Source: Cohnella phaseoli
GTDB lineage: Bacteria > Bacillota > Bacilli > Paenibacillales > Paenibacillaceae
Assembly: GCF_003386235.1 (NCBI RefSeq)
Contig: NZ_QRDZ01000006.1
Location: forward strand, 62,001-126,000
Length of the DNA: 64,000 bases
Direction: 5' to 3'
In this document: piece after piece, positions 49,668 through 57,760 of the stretch
Numbering within the stretch: the first letter of the stretch is position 1
Layout: every line of letters begins with the position of its first letter
Translations under genes and position numbers: made by a program
The notes under the pieces: generated by a model
Seen by the model: the letters and a program-made list of their open reading frames with translations, nothing else
Database searches by the model: none
What the model was told of the DNA's origin: nothing

Positions 49668-50554
49668 GAGATCGATTCCTCCAAACGCGGTTGGGATGTA
49701 AGGGCCAGGAAAACGTCGTCCATGCTCGGCTTGCGCAGACTGACCCGCGCATCGGGCGGAAGCAGGGGAGCGAGCTCGGACAGCGCCTGCCGGACGTCGG
49801 CGATCGTGCCGGACGTGGCGACCGTTCTCAGCAACGCTTCATTGCGGTCGCGCAGCTCGATCACTTCTTCGCCGAAGCGGGCTTTCAACTCCGCGGCCGT
49901 TCCCGTCGCGACGATCCGTCCTCCGTCGATCACCGAGATTTTGTCGGCTAACTGGTCCGCCTCCTCCAAATACTGCGTCGTCAAGAAGACGGTAACGCCG
50001 CGCTCTTTCAATCGAAGGATGATTTTCCACAATGTCTGTCGGCTAATCGTATCAAGGCCTGTCGTCGGTTCGTCCAGGAACAGCACCGGCCGGTCGACGA
50101 CAAGGCTGACGGCGAGATCGAGCCTTCTGCGCATGCCCCCCGAATATGATTTCACCCGTTTTTTGCCCGCCGCTTCCAGTTCAAATTGCTTGAGCAGTTC
50201 TGCCGTGCGGGCCTTGGACTCTGCGGGCGACAGCCCGGAAAGCCTGCAGATCATCCGCATGTTTTCTTCGCCGGTCAGCATTTCGTCCACGGCTGCGAAC
50301 TGACCGGTCAAGCTGATGGAGCTTTTCACCTTCGTTTTCTCCGCAAAGACGTTGTACCCCGCAATTCTCGCTTCTCCCGCGTCGGCTGCCGTCAGCGTGG
50401 ACAGGATGTTGATCAGCGTCGTTTTGCCCGCGCCGTTCGGTCCAAGCAGCGCATAGATGCTGCCGGAAGGCACAGACAGGTCGACCCCGTCCAGCACGAC
50501 TTGTTTGCCGAAGCTTTTCTTCAAACCTTTCGTTTCGATGGCAAATGGATACAT
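49664..50554 (-). CDS. DrrA-type ABC exporter ATPase (second copy)
   Basis: ATPase of 296 residues; the start is ATG 50554 after AGGAGAAAGGGG, not the longer frame beginning at 50629, which would run through the operator. Walker A GPNGAGKTTL, signature VKSYSGGMRRRLDLAVSLVV, Walker B PVLFLDEPTTGLD and the switch region TTQYLEEADQLADKI are present. It shares an operator-like site in its promoter with the TetR gene at 47882. Confidence 0.94.
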   Translation of the reverse strand: MYPFAIETKGLKKSFGKQVVLDGVDLSVPSGSIYALLGPNGAGKTTLINILSTLTAADAGEARIAGYNVFAEKTKVKSSISLTGQFAAVDEMLTGEENMRMICRLSGLSPAESKARTAELLKQFELEAAGKKRVKSYSGGMRRRLDLAVSLVVDRPVLFLDEPTTGLDTISRQTLWKIILRLKERGVTVFLTTQYLEEADQLADKISVIDGGRIVATGTAAELKARFGEEVIELRDRNEALLRTVATSGTIADVRQALSELAPLLPPDARVSLRKPSMDDVFLALTSQPRLEESIS

Positions 50555-50581
50555 TCGATTTCCCCTTTCTCCTCTTAAAAC

Positions 50582-50603
50582 TGTATGTGACATAAACAGT
50601 ATA
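50582..50603. promoter_or_regulatory. Shared operator-like site, DrrAB side
   Basis: The plus-strand sequence begins TGTATGTGAC and ends CAGTATA. Its reverse complement matches 47809-47830 at 19 of 22 positions. An AAACAGT...ACTGTTT pair overlaps it. Confidence 0.65.
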
Positions 50604-50675
50604 TTATGCACACTGTTTTTGAGCAACAAATTTTTCCCGGAACGATCGGCGATCGCCTAAAACAATCCTGTTATT

Positions 50676-50697
50676 GAGAATGATTTTCAATTATAAT
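50676..50697 (+). promoter_or_regulatory. Fur box with overlapping -10 before the AraC reading frame
   Basis: GAGAATGATTTTCAATTAT (50676-50694) matches the 19-bp Fur consensus at 14 positions, and TATAAT (50692-50697) overlaps it as a likely -10. This rules out the extended translation start at 50674. Confidence 0.7.
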
Positions 50698-50733
50698 CGT
50701 TGCAGAGAAAAAGAAGCGGGGAGGAGCGTCGCA

Positions 50734-52722
50734 TTGAATTATCAAGACCACGTCCTGTTGTGGAATCAGGCGTTCGTTCAAGTCATGGATCTGCGTCATA
50801 CGTATATGGAGCGGGGAGCGGCTCTGCGGGCTTATCGGCTGCCGTCCAGCGCCTTTATTTATATTGTTCGCGGGAGCGCGATCGTCGGTTTGGACGGAGA
50901 GAGCAAGCCGCTGGAGCGATTTCACGTGCTGCACGGGGGCAAGGGCATGTGCCTGGAGATTGAGGCGCAGGAGCTGCTCGAATATTATTTGATTTTGTAT
51001 AAGGCGAATGTGCCGCTGCCCTGCCGCCAAGAGCTTGCAAGCCTGCTGGATAAGGAGAAGCCGTTCCATCTGCGATACGACTTTAAGCCCGGGGATCCGC
51101 TTGCCCTGTTCGATCCGCTCGTTCGGATGAACCGAAGCTGGCAGGGAGAGAAGCCGGAGGAGCGACTGTATGCCAAAGCTCTATTTTACCGATTCGTGCA
51201 CGAGCTGCTGCGGCAGTTCGCCGACCAAGGCGTTGCCGCGTTTAAGCCCGATCCGGCCGCGCAGGCGGTACGCTATATTCACGAGAACTACAAAGAGCCC
51301 ATTACGCTGGAAGCTCTTGCCGAGCTGCTCGACTGCCATCCCCGGCACCTGCAGCGGCTGTTCAAAACCAGGACGCTAACGAGCCCGATCGACTACCTCA
51401 TTCGCGTGCGCATGAATAGAGCGAAAGAACTGCTGCTGACGACGGATTTCGTCCTTAAGGATATAGCTGAGTGCGTCGGCTACGCAGACAGCTATTATTT
51501 CAGCCGGCTGTTCAAGAAGTCCGAGGGAGTTTCGCCGATACGCTTCAGGGAGAACGCCGGCGTCTCCGATCTGGGCGGCAGTCGCTATAATCCATTTCGC
51601 TTGTCCGGATTCTCTATTGTGAAGGACGCTTCGTCTCGCTATATTGTTAATGAGCATGAGAATCATTATCAATTGGAGAAAGAGGGAGTCTTACACATGC
51701 ATTGGCAAGCCAAATCTAGAACACTCGCATTCGCAACTTTGCTGCTCGGTCTATCTTTATTGCTTGGAGCGTGCGGCGCAGCAACCAACAGTCCTTCCGC
51801 AAGTCCGGCGGCTTCGTCCGGCAGCGCCGCTACGCCGTCGCCGTCCGCATCCGCGTCGCAGGCGTCCGAGAGCGAGGCGCCGCGCGTCGTCAAGCACGCG
51901 ATGGGCGAAGAGACGCTCGTCGGCACGCCGAAGCGCGTCGTCATTCTGACCAACGAAGGAACGGAGGCGTTGCTCGCGGTCGGCATCAAGCCGGTCGGAG
52001 CGGTGCAATCCTGGATCGGGGACCCATGGTACGACCATATCAAGGACGAAATGGAAGGCGTAACGGCGGTAGGGGACGAGATTCAACCGAACGTCGAATT
52101 AATTGCCAGCCTTGAGCCGGACTTGATTATCGGCAATAAAGTCAGGCAAGAAAAAATATACGAGCAGCTGAAGGCGATCGCTCCGACCGTATTCGCGGCC
52201 GATCTGGGCGGCAACTGGAAGGAAAACTTCACGCTGTACTCCGAAGCGGTCAACAAAAAGGCGGAAGGCGAAAAGGCGATGGCCGAGTTCGAGAAGCGCG
52301 TCGAGGAAGTGAAGGCCAAGCTGGGAGACAAGGCGGCGACGAAAGTGTCGTTGGTCCGTTTCTCGGCCTCGCAGGTTCGGATCTACCAGAAGCAAACTTT
52401 CGCGGGAGTGCTGCTGAACCAGCTTGGAATCGCCCGTCCGGAGGCGCAGGATAAGGACGCGTTCATCGAGGTCATGACCAAGGAGAACATTCCGAGTATG
52501 GACGGGGACGTCATGTTCTACTTCGTATCGGAAAACCAGGGCTCTACGGATGCGGCCAAAGTGGTGGAAGAATGGATGAACGATCCGCTGTTCAAAAACT
52601 TGAACGTAGCCAAGAACAATAAGGTGATTCAAGTGGACGAAGCGATCTGGAACACGGCCGGAGGCTACGAAGCGGCGAACCTGCTGCTGGACGAGCTGAT
52701 CGCCTACTTCGAAGTGAAATAA
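50734..52722 (+). CDS. AraC-type regulator frame running into a siderophore-binding lipoprotein
   Basis: One open frame without a stop, 662 residues from TTG 50734 (GCGGGGAGGAGCG upstream). Residues 1-280 are an AraC-type regulator: a cupin-like sensing half (LPSSAFIYIVRGSAIVGLDG) and a double HTH (ITLEALAELLDCHPRHLQRL, then DIAECVGYADSYYFSRLFKK, GVSPIRFREN). A linker of about 45 residues follows, coding over a Fur box at 51652-51670 and a ribosome binding site. The rest is an entire lipoprotein precursor with its own signal peptide from Met at 51697. Btr-like regulators elsewhere in this window have no signal peptide between the domains. The AraC part and the lipoprotein are therefore best read as two genes whose intergenic stop is missing, or a recent fusion. 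Confidence 0.75.
   Translation: MNYQDHVLLWNQAFVQVMDLRHTYMERGAALRAYRLPSSAFIYIVRGSAIVGLDGESKPLERFHVLHGGKGMCLEIEAQELLEYYLILYKANVPLPCRQELASLLDKEKPFHLRYDFKPGDPLALFDPLVRMNRSWQGEKPEERLYAKALFYRFVHELLRQFADQGVAAFKPDPAAQAVRYIHENYKEPITLEALAELLDCHPRHLQRLFKTRTLTSPIDYLIRVRMNRAKELLLTTDFVLKDIAECVGYADSYYFSRLFKKSEGVSPIRFRENAGVSDLGGSRYNPFRLSGFSIVKDASSRYIVNEHENHYQLEKEGVLHMHWQAKSRTLAFATLLLGLSLLLGACGAATNSPSASPAASSGSAATPSPSASASQASESEAPRVVKHAMGEETLVGTPKRVVILTNEGTEALLAVGIKPVGAVQSWIGDPWYDHIKDEMEGVTAVGDEIQPNVELIASLEPDLIIGNKVRQEKIYEQLKAIAPTVFAADLGGNWKENFTLYSEAVNKKAEGEKAMAEFEKRVEEVKAKLGDKAATKVSLVRFSASQVRIYQKQTFAGVLLNQLGIARPEAQDKDAFIEVMTKENIPSMDGDVMFYFVSENQGSTDAAKVVEEWMNDPLFKNLNVAKNNKVIQVDEAIWNTAGGYEAANLLLDELIAYFEVK
51652..51670 (+). 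promoter_or_regulatory. Fur box inside the AraC-lipoprotein frame
   Basis: GAGCATGAGAATCATTATC matches the 19-bp Fur consensus at 16 positions, and TGAGAATCATTATCA is a near-perfect 7-1-7 site. It lies 27 nt before the ATG at 51697 and within an open reading frame, where selection for a regulator site would be unexpected unless it drives the downstream lipoprotein. Confidence 0.75.
51697..52722 (+). CDS. Iron-siderophore substrate-binding lipoprotein, own internal start
   Basis: A 341-residue lipoprotein within the longer frame. ATG 51697 has AGAGGGAG 8 nt upstream and a Fur box before that. The signal peptide is TLAFATLLLGLSLLLGAC with lipid-modified Cys near residue 26, then a Ser/Ala-rich linker. 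The binding fold begins VGTPKRVVILTNEGTEALLA and contains ELIASLEPDLIIGNKVR and FKNLNVAKNNKVIQVDEA. It precedes two FecCD permeases, so it should feed them. Translation from this start is strongly favoured over a membrane-bound chimera. Confidence 0.85.
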   Translation: MHWQAKSRTLAFATLLLGLSLLLGACGAATNSPSASPAASSGSAATPSPSASASQASESEAPRVVKHAMGEETLVGTPKRVVILTNEGTEALLAVGIKPVGAVQSWIGDPWYDHIKDEMEGVTAVGDEIQPNVELIASLEPDLIIGNKVRQEKIYEQLKAIAPTVFAADLGGNWKENFTLYSEAVNKKAEGEKAMAEFEKRVEEVKAKLGDKAATKVSLVRFSASQVRIYQKQTFAGVLLNQLGIARPEAQDKDAFIEVMTKENIPSMDGDVMFYFVSENQGSTDAAKVVEEWMNDPLFKNLNVAKNNKVIQVDEAIWNTAGGYEAANLLLDELIAYFEVK

Positions 52723-52784
52723 AACAAGGTACGCCGGCAAGCTGACGCTCGTAACGCGTCGGCTTGTTGAGCTTTGGGCGACGG

Positions 52785-53849
52785 GTGAGGCAGTTGAAGC
52801 AATTAAAGCAATCCAAGCAATCCAAGCATTCAAAGGAAAATACGTTTCGTTTGCATAACCGCAGGCTGAGGCTGGCCGGTTTGGTCGTTGGCGCGGTGCT
52901 GCTGCTTGCAAGCGTCTTATTGAGCGTTTTGCTCGGTCTTCACCGTTACGGAATGCCGGAGTTGTGGCAAGCTTATCGCCATTTTGACGGTTCCAACGAC
53001 CATCTGATTTTGACGACGACTCGGGTTCCGCGGGCGCTTGTGGCGCTTGCCACGGGAGCCTGCCTTGCCGTTGCGGGCGCGATCATGCAAGTCGTTACGA
53101 AAAACCCGTTAGCGTCGCCGTCGGTGCTAGGCATCAACTCGGGCGCGTCGCTGTTTGTCGTCGTCGGTTTGATTGCCTTCGGCTCGTCCCTGACGCTTGG
53201 CGGCATGATCTGGATTGCGTTCGCCGGCGCAATCGCGGCTGCCGCGTTCGTCTATGCGATCGGCGCCCGCGAACGAGGCGGATTCGAGCCGGTCAGGCTG
53301 ACCTTGGCCGGAGCGGCGATCGCGGCTTTCGCGTCGTCGGTCACGTCCGGGCTGATGCTGCTTCACAAGCAATCGCTGGAATCCGCCTTGTTCTGGATGA
53401 TCGGATCCGTCGCAGACAGGAAGCTGGAGCATCTGGCGGACGTTGTCCCCTACATGTTGGCAGGATTGGCTTTGGCAATGCTGCTGTCGGGATCGCTGAA
53501 CGTCATGGCGCTCGGCGACGACAACGCCAAGAGCCTCGGCCAGAGGCTCTTGCTCTCCCGCGCGGCGGCGGCGGTCGCCGTCGTGCTGCTCGCGGGCAGC
53601 TCCGTCGCCATCGCCGGTCCGATCGCGTTCGTGGGTCTCGTAGTTCCGCACCTGTGCAGGGCGCTCGTCGGCAACGACCACCGCTGGCTGCTTCCCTATT
53701 GCGCGATAACGGGCGCCATTCTTCTGGTTGCGGCCGATCTGGCTTCGCGGTTCGTCCTGATGCCGAAGGAAGTTCCCGTAGGAGTCGCGACGGCGCTAAT
53801 CGGCGTTCCGTTTCTGATCCGCGTCGCGAGAAGGAGGAAACATGAGTAG
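52785..53849 (+). CDS. FecCD-type iron-siderophore permease
   Basis: Inner-membrane permease of about 354 residues. Starts at GTG 52785 (shown), TTG 52764 or TTG 52851 are all possible. The last has AAAGGAAAA upstream and would remove the Lys/Gln/Ser-rich stretch coded by the 9-bp repeats. The FecCD core is clear: VPRALVALATGACLAVAGAI, QVVTKNPLASPSVLGINSGA and the later SVAIAGPIAFVGLVVPHLCR. It overlaps the next permease gene by 8 nt. No ATPase gene is present in the cluster; in Bacillus subtilis a shared ATPase (YusV) serves such permeases. Confidence 0.93.
   Translation: MRQLKQLKQSKQSKHSKENTFRLHNRRLRLAGLVVGAVLLLASVLLSVLLGLHRYGMPELWQAYRHFDGSNDHLILTTTRVPRALVALATGACLAVAGAIMQVVTKNPLASPSVLGINSGASLFVVVGLIAFGSSLTLGGMIWIAFAGAIAAAAFVYAIGARERGGFEPVRLTLAGAAIAAFASSVTSGLMLLHKQSLESALFWMIGSVADRKLEHLADVVPYMLAGLALAMLLSGSLNVMALGDDNAKSLGQRLLLSRAAAAVAVVLLAGSSVAIAGPIAFVGLVVPHLCRALVGNDHRWLLPYCAITGAILLVAADLASRFVLMPKEVPVGVATALIGVPFLIRVARRRKHE
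52797..52832 (+). repeat. Four 9-bp tandem units in the permease 5' end
   Basis: Units AAGCAATTA, AAGCAATCC, AAGCAATCC and AAGCATTCA. They code for Lys-Gln-Leu/Ser repeats if translation starts upstream. Nine-base units keep the frame, so copy-number change would be tolerated. Confidence 0.7.
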
Positions 53850-54846
53850 GCGGAATTCGCGCAGGCCGTTGTACCTGCTGCTGTCGTTAACCGTGTTGAC
53901 GGTGTTCATTGCGCTAATTTGTTTGTCGATAGGAGGAGCGAACGTTCCGCTCAAGGAGGTCGTTCTGTCTTTGCTCGGAAGGAACGACCAAGGCAGCGAT
54001 CTGATCGTCATGAAGCTGCGGATGCCCAGAATCTTGGCGGCGCTGCTGGTCGGAGCGGCTTTGGCCGTGTCCGGCGCGCTGCTGCAAGGCGTCGTTCGCA
54101 ATCCGCTCGCTTCCCCCGATCTGATGGGAGTGACGGGAGGCGCTTCGGTTGCCGCCGTCGCCTTCATGACATTGTTCCAGGGATACAGCGTTCACTGGAT
54201 TCCGGTCGTAGCGATCGGCGGAGCTTTCGTTGCGGCCGCGATCAACTACGTGCTGGCCTGGAGCAAGGGCGTGTCGCCGATGAGGCTTGTGCTGATCGGA
54301 ATCGGCATCTCGACGGCCGCCGGCGCGCTCACGATGTTCCTGCTGATCAGCGGTCCGGCGTATCTCGCCGCTCAAGTGCTGAACTGGATGACGGGAAGCG
54401 TCTATGGAACCAATTGGACGTACATTCAGGCGTTGTGGCCTTGGGTCGCTCTATTCGTGCCGCTCGCGCTGCTTTACGCCAAGGAATTGAACGTGCAGTC
54501 GCTGGGAGACGCCGCAGCCATTGGACTGGGCAGCCGCCTTCAGCTTCATCGCATTATCGTTATCGGCATCAGCGTCGCGTTGGCGGGAGCGGCGGTCGGC
54601 GTAGCCGGCACGCTGTCCTTTATCGGACTGTTGGCGCCCCATATGGCTAGAAGGCTTGCCGGCCGCTCGCATGCGAGAATCATTCCGATCTCTGCGCTGC
54701 TCGGCGCCAACCTGCTGATGCTGTCCGATCTGGCGGGCAGAACGCTGTTTCAGCCTCTCGATATTCCCGCCGGCGTATTTACGGCAGGAATCGGAGCGCC
54801 GTTCTTCCTGTATTTGCTCATGCGAAGAGGGAAGGCGAGGACGTAA
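53842..54846 (+). CDS. FecCD-type iron-siderophore permease
   Basis: Second permease of the heterodimer, 334 residues with about nine or ten hydrophobic segments. Family motifs include MPRILAALLVGAALAVSGAL, QGVVRNPLASPDLMGVTGGA and VAGTLSFIGLLAPHMARRLA. It starts within the end of the first permease gene, so the two are translationally coupled. Together they should import the siderophore bound by one or more of the lipoproteins. Confidence 0.94.
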   Translation: MSRRNSRRPLYLLLSLTVLTVFIALICLSIGGANVPLKEVVLSLLGRNDQGSDLIVMKLRMPRILAALLVGAALAVSGALLQGVVRNPLASPDLMGVTGGASVAAVAFMTLFQGYSVHWIPVVAIGGAFVAAAINYVLAWSKGVSPMRLVLIGIGISTAAGALTMFLLISGPAYLAAQVLNWMTGSVYGTNWTYIQALWPWVALFVPLALLYAKELNVQSLGDAAAIGLGSRLQLHRIIVIGISVALAGAAVGVAGTLSFIGLLAPHMARRLAGRSHARIIPISALLGANLLMLSDLAGRTLFQPLDIPAGVFTAGIGAPFFLYLLMRRGKART

Positions 54847-54855
54847 ACCGGGCGG

Positions 54856-54902
54856 TTGTCCGGAACGCGACGATTGTCCGGCTGCCGTCAGGCGTGTACA
54901 CT
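54856..54902 (+). promoter_or_regulatory. Direct TTGTCCGG repeats over the promoter of the Btr-like gene
   Basis: TTGTCCGG at 54856-54863 and 54874-54881. The second overlaps a -35 (TTGTCC), 17 bp from a -10 TACACT at 54897-54902. Direct repeats near a -35 are the usual form of AraC-type sites. Confidence 0.6.
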
Positions 54903-54947
54903 GAAAGTATATCGTTAATAAATAGCCGGAGGACGGATACTCGACCT

Positions 54948-56600
54948 ATGGATGAACTATATACGTGTACGGGCGCATGGCGGACCGTGCTGCAAGCTGC
55001 GGACGGAGCGGACAGGCGCTGGATGGACGGCCACTGTCTGTTCGCCGTCCTTGGGGGCAAAGGTCGGCTTTCGATCGACGAGGAGCAATGGCTTTTGCAT
55101 CCGGGGACGGTGGTCTTCTGCAACCCGAACCGGCTGGTAGATATGCAGGCGGCCGATCGGCGCCATCTCGAAGTCGCTTGCGTCCGCTTCAGGATCGTTC
55201 GCCGCAGCGAAGCGGCGGACGAAGCGGGCGTCTATCGGGAATGGACGAACGGCTGGCTGACGGACGGGGCGATAGAGACCGGAGCGTCCTATAGGGCGGC
55301 GGAGCTGATTCGGGACATCCTGGCCGCTTCCGCTTCGGCGGATGCCGGCGACGTTCAGCTTATGCGCAGGGACATCCTGCTGTACGAGCTGCTGCTGCAG
55401 CTTAGGGAGATCGGTTCGACGGCTATGAGCCAAGCTGCGGCTCCGGACCACCGGACGGCGATCCGTACGGTGATCTCGCATTTGCAGCAGCATTACCAGG
55501 AGGAGATCACGAGAGAAGCGATGGCGGCGTTGGCCGGCTTTCATCCGCGCGTCTTCTCCGGGCTGTTCAAGCAGGAGACCGGAATCGGCTTCGCCGACTA
55601 TTTGGCCGACATCCGCATTCGCAAGGCGAAGGAGCAGCTATTGCTCACCCGCGACAATCTGGACGAGATCGCGCGCAATGTCGGCTACTCTAACGGGCTG
55701 TATTTAAGCCGCAAGTTCAAGCAGGCGACGGGGTTCTCGCCGAAGGCTTATTTGCGCGAGCCGAAGCGGGTCGTCATCTACGATTTGATCGGCAGCCTGC
55801 TGGCGCTCGGCGTAAAGCCTGTCGGAGCCTCTTACTTCTACGGGCTGGCGAAACATCCACTGCTGCGAGAGGAATTGCAGGGGATCGCGGACGTCGGCCG
55901 GACATCGGTACAACCGGTTATCGATCTGGAGCCCGAGTTGATCGTCGTTCCGCTGTGGCTAGGTTCGGAGCTGATCGGCAAGCTGCAGGCGATCGCGCCG
56001 ACGATGATCGTTCCTTACGGAGATCCGGTCGATCGGATGCGTCGCTTGGCCGATGCGCTAGGCAAGCGCGAAGAAGCCGAAGCTTGCGTGTCCGGCTATA
56101 TGGAACGGGCGAAGCAAATCCGGGAGGAAATCGTCGAGGCGATCGCCCCCGGCGAGACGGTCGGCCTCTACGAGCTTAGTTCCGACAGCGTCTGGGTATT
56201 CAGCGAGTTTCACGGCCGCGGAGGGTACAATCTGTATCGGGCGATGGGGCTTGAGCCCCCGGAGAGCGTTCGACGGCACGTTATGGGCAGAGGCATGATT
56301 ACCGAGCTGCGGATCGAGCAGCTGCCGGAGTATGCGGCGGACCATATGTTCGTCTGTTATCCGTTTACGGCCGAGAGCGAACAATGGGTTACCCGGATGA
56401 TGCAGCATCCGGTATGGAGCTCGCTCGATGCGTACCGTTGCAACCGCATCTACTTTATCGACCGGCAGCTTTTTCACTCCGCGGACGTGCTGTCGATGAT
56501 CAAACAGCTTGAGCTGCAGAGGGAGCTGCTGTTGAAGCATAGGGGAGCAGGCGGAGGTCCCTGCGTTTTTGTGCATGAAAAGAATGACTTTAATCCATAG
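54948..56600 (+). CDS. Btr-like AraC regulator with C-terminal siderophore-binding domain
   Basis: About 550 residues; ATG 54948 is preferred over an upstream GTG at 54894 that lies inside the -10 element. The N-terminal cupin-like half (GGKGRLSIDEEQWLLHPGTV) is followed by an AraC double HTH (ITREAMAALAGFHPRVFSGL, then DEIARNVGYSNGLYLSRKFK and TGFSPKAYLREPK). The C-terminal binding domain runs from KRVVIYDLIGSLLALGVKPV to the end, without a signal peptide, so it is a cytosolic sensor as in Bacillus subtilis Btr. It probably activates the neighbouring permease or lipoprotein genes on binding its siderophore. Confidence 0.9.
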   Translation: MDELYTCTGAWRTVLQAADGADRRWMDGHCLFAVLGGKGRLSIDEEQWLLHPGTVVFCNPNRLVDMQAADRRHLEVACVRFRIVRRSEAADEAGVYREWTNGWLTDGAIETGASYRAAELIRDILAASASADAGDVQLMRRDILLYELLLQLREIGSTAMSQAAAPDHRTAIRTVISHLQQHYQEEITREAMAALAGFHPRVFSGLFKQETGIGFADYLADIRIRKAKEQLLLTRDNLDEIARNVGYSNGLYLSRKFKQATGFSPKAYLREPKRVVIYDLIGSLLALGVKPVGASYFYGLAKHPLLREELQGIADVGRTSVQPVIDLEPELIVVPLWLGSELIGKLQAIAPTMIVPYGDPVDRMRRLADALGKREEAEACVSGYMERAKQIREEIVEAIAPGETVGLYELSSDSVWVFSEFHGRGGYNLYRAMGLEPPESVRRHVMGRGMITELRIEQLPEYAADHMFVCYPFTAESEQWVTRMMQHPVWSSLDAYRCNRIYFIDRQLFHSADVLSMIKQLELQRELLLKHRGAGGGPCVFVHEKNDFNP

Positions 56601-56638
56601 ACGGGCGCGTCCTTCCTGATAAAATAAAACTGTCCGGT

Positions 56639-56657
56639 GATAATGAGAATCGATCTC
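56639..56657 (+). promoter_or_regulatory. Fur box of the fourth siderophore-binding lipoprotein gene
   Basis: GATAATGAGAATCGATCTC matches the 19-bp Fur consensus at 15 positions and lies about 45 bp before the start codon. Confidence 0.75.
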
Positions 56658-56700
56658 AACTTAGTCGGGCAGGTTATATATTCGGGAGGAGTAACGAAGA

Positions 56701-57744
56701 ATGGATTCGAAACGTGGGAACAGATTGTTGTACGTGCTGGTTGTCGCCGCGATGATGAGCATGCTGCTTGCAGGGTGCGGCGGCAATAATGATAAAGCGG
56801 GGAATGCAGCCGCGACTGAGCCGGCCGGTACGGAGCAAGCGACACCGTCTCAGGAACAGGAGGCGTCTCCTCAAGCTAGCGAGCCGCAGAAGGAAGAGCA
56901 GACGGAACGAACGCTGGTCGATCCGCTCGGACACGAGGTGGTCGTGCCGGCCAAGCCGCAGCGCGTGCTTGCTTCTTATCTGGAAGATTATTTGGTAGCG
57001 CTTGGCGTCGTTCCGGTGGCGCAATGGTCGGTCGGCGGCTCGCCGATGGGATATTTGCAAGGAGAACTGGCGAATATCCAGACGGTACCGCACGATCTTC
57101 CATTCGAAGCGGTAACCAGCCTGGAGCCGGATTTAATTCTGATCGGGGACGAATCGCTTATTGCGGACGGAAAATACGACACCTATTCGAAGATCGCTCC
57201 GACATACGCGCTTGGCCAAGAAGTGAATGCGGACTGGCGCAAGGCGCTGCAGAAGGTGGGCGAGGCGCTGGGCAAGGCCGACGAAGCGCAGGCAGCGTTG
57301 GACTCGTATGAGAAAGAGCTGCAGAGCGCACGCGATAAGATCGATGCGAAGTATGGCGACAAGCGTCCTTCCGCAACTGCCATCTGGCTGGTCTCGAAGA
57401 CGTTCTGGATGGTCAGCGACAATCAGTCGAGCGGCGACGTGCTGTACCGGGATCTCGGACTTGCCGTTCCCGAGCTCGTCCAGCGCATCTCCAAAGGCGA
57501 GGGCGGCATCTGGAAATCGGTGTCGCTGGAAGCTTTGTCCGAATTGGACGCCGATCACATTTTCCTGGTCAACAGCGATACCGCAACCGGGTCGGAGGCG
57601 CTGAAGGACCCGGTCTGGCAGAGCGTCAAGGCGGTTAAAAACGGCAATGTCCACGAATATCCCGCAGACTCGAGCTGGCTGTACACGGGAATCATCGCCA
57701 ATCGGCAGATCGTTGAGGACGTGCTGGAGAGTATTGCGCCATAA
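56701..57744 (+). CDS. Iron-siderophore substrate-binding lipoprotein
   Basis: A 347-residue lipoprotein with signal YVLVVAAMMSMLLAGC (Cys near residue 23) and a long Glu/Gln/Ala-rich linker. The mature fold begins VDPLGHEVVVPAKPQRVLAS and has AVTSLEPDLILIGDES and the C-terminal VKAVKNGNVHEYPADSSW. GGGAGGAGT precedes the ATG. It follows the Btr-like gene and is preceded by a Fur box, so it is probably another supply protein for the two permeases. A terminator follows at 57761. Confidence 0.9.
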   Translation: MDSKRGNRLLYVLVVAAMMSMLLAGCGGNNDKAGNAAATEPAGTEQATPSQEQEASPQASEPQKEEQTERTLVDPLGHEVVVPAKPQRVLASYLEDYLVALGVVPVAQWSVGGSPMGYLQGELANIQTVPHDLPFEAVTSLEPDLILIGDESLIADGKYDTYSKIAPTYALGQEVNADWRKALQKVGEALGKADEAQAALDSYEKELQSARDKIDAKYGDKRPSATAIWLVSKTFWMVSDNQSSGDVLYRDLGLAVPELVQRISKGEGGIWKSVSLEALSELDADHIFLVNSDTATGSEALKDPVWQSVKAVKNGNVHEYPADSSWLYTGIIANRQIVEDVLESIAP

Positions 57745-57760
57745 CAATTGACTCTGTTCA

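Noticed and set aside
50555-50629. N-terminal extension of the second DrrA gene
   Set aside because: It would be translated through the operator-like sequence; ATG 50554 has AGGAGAAAGGGG upstream and gives the standard DrrA length.
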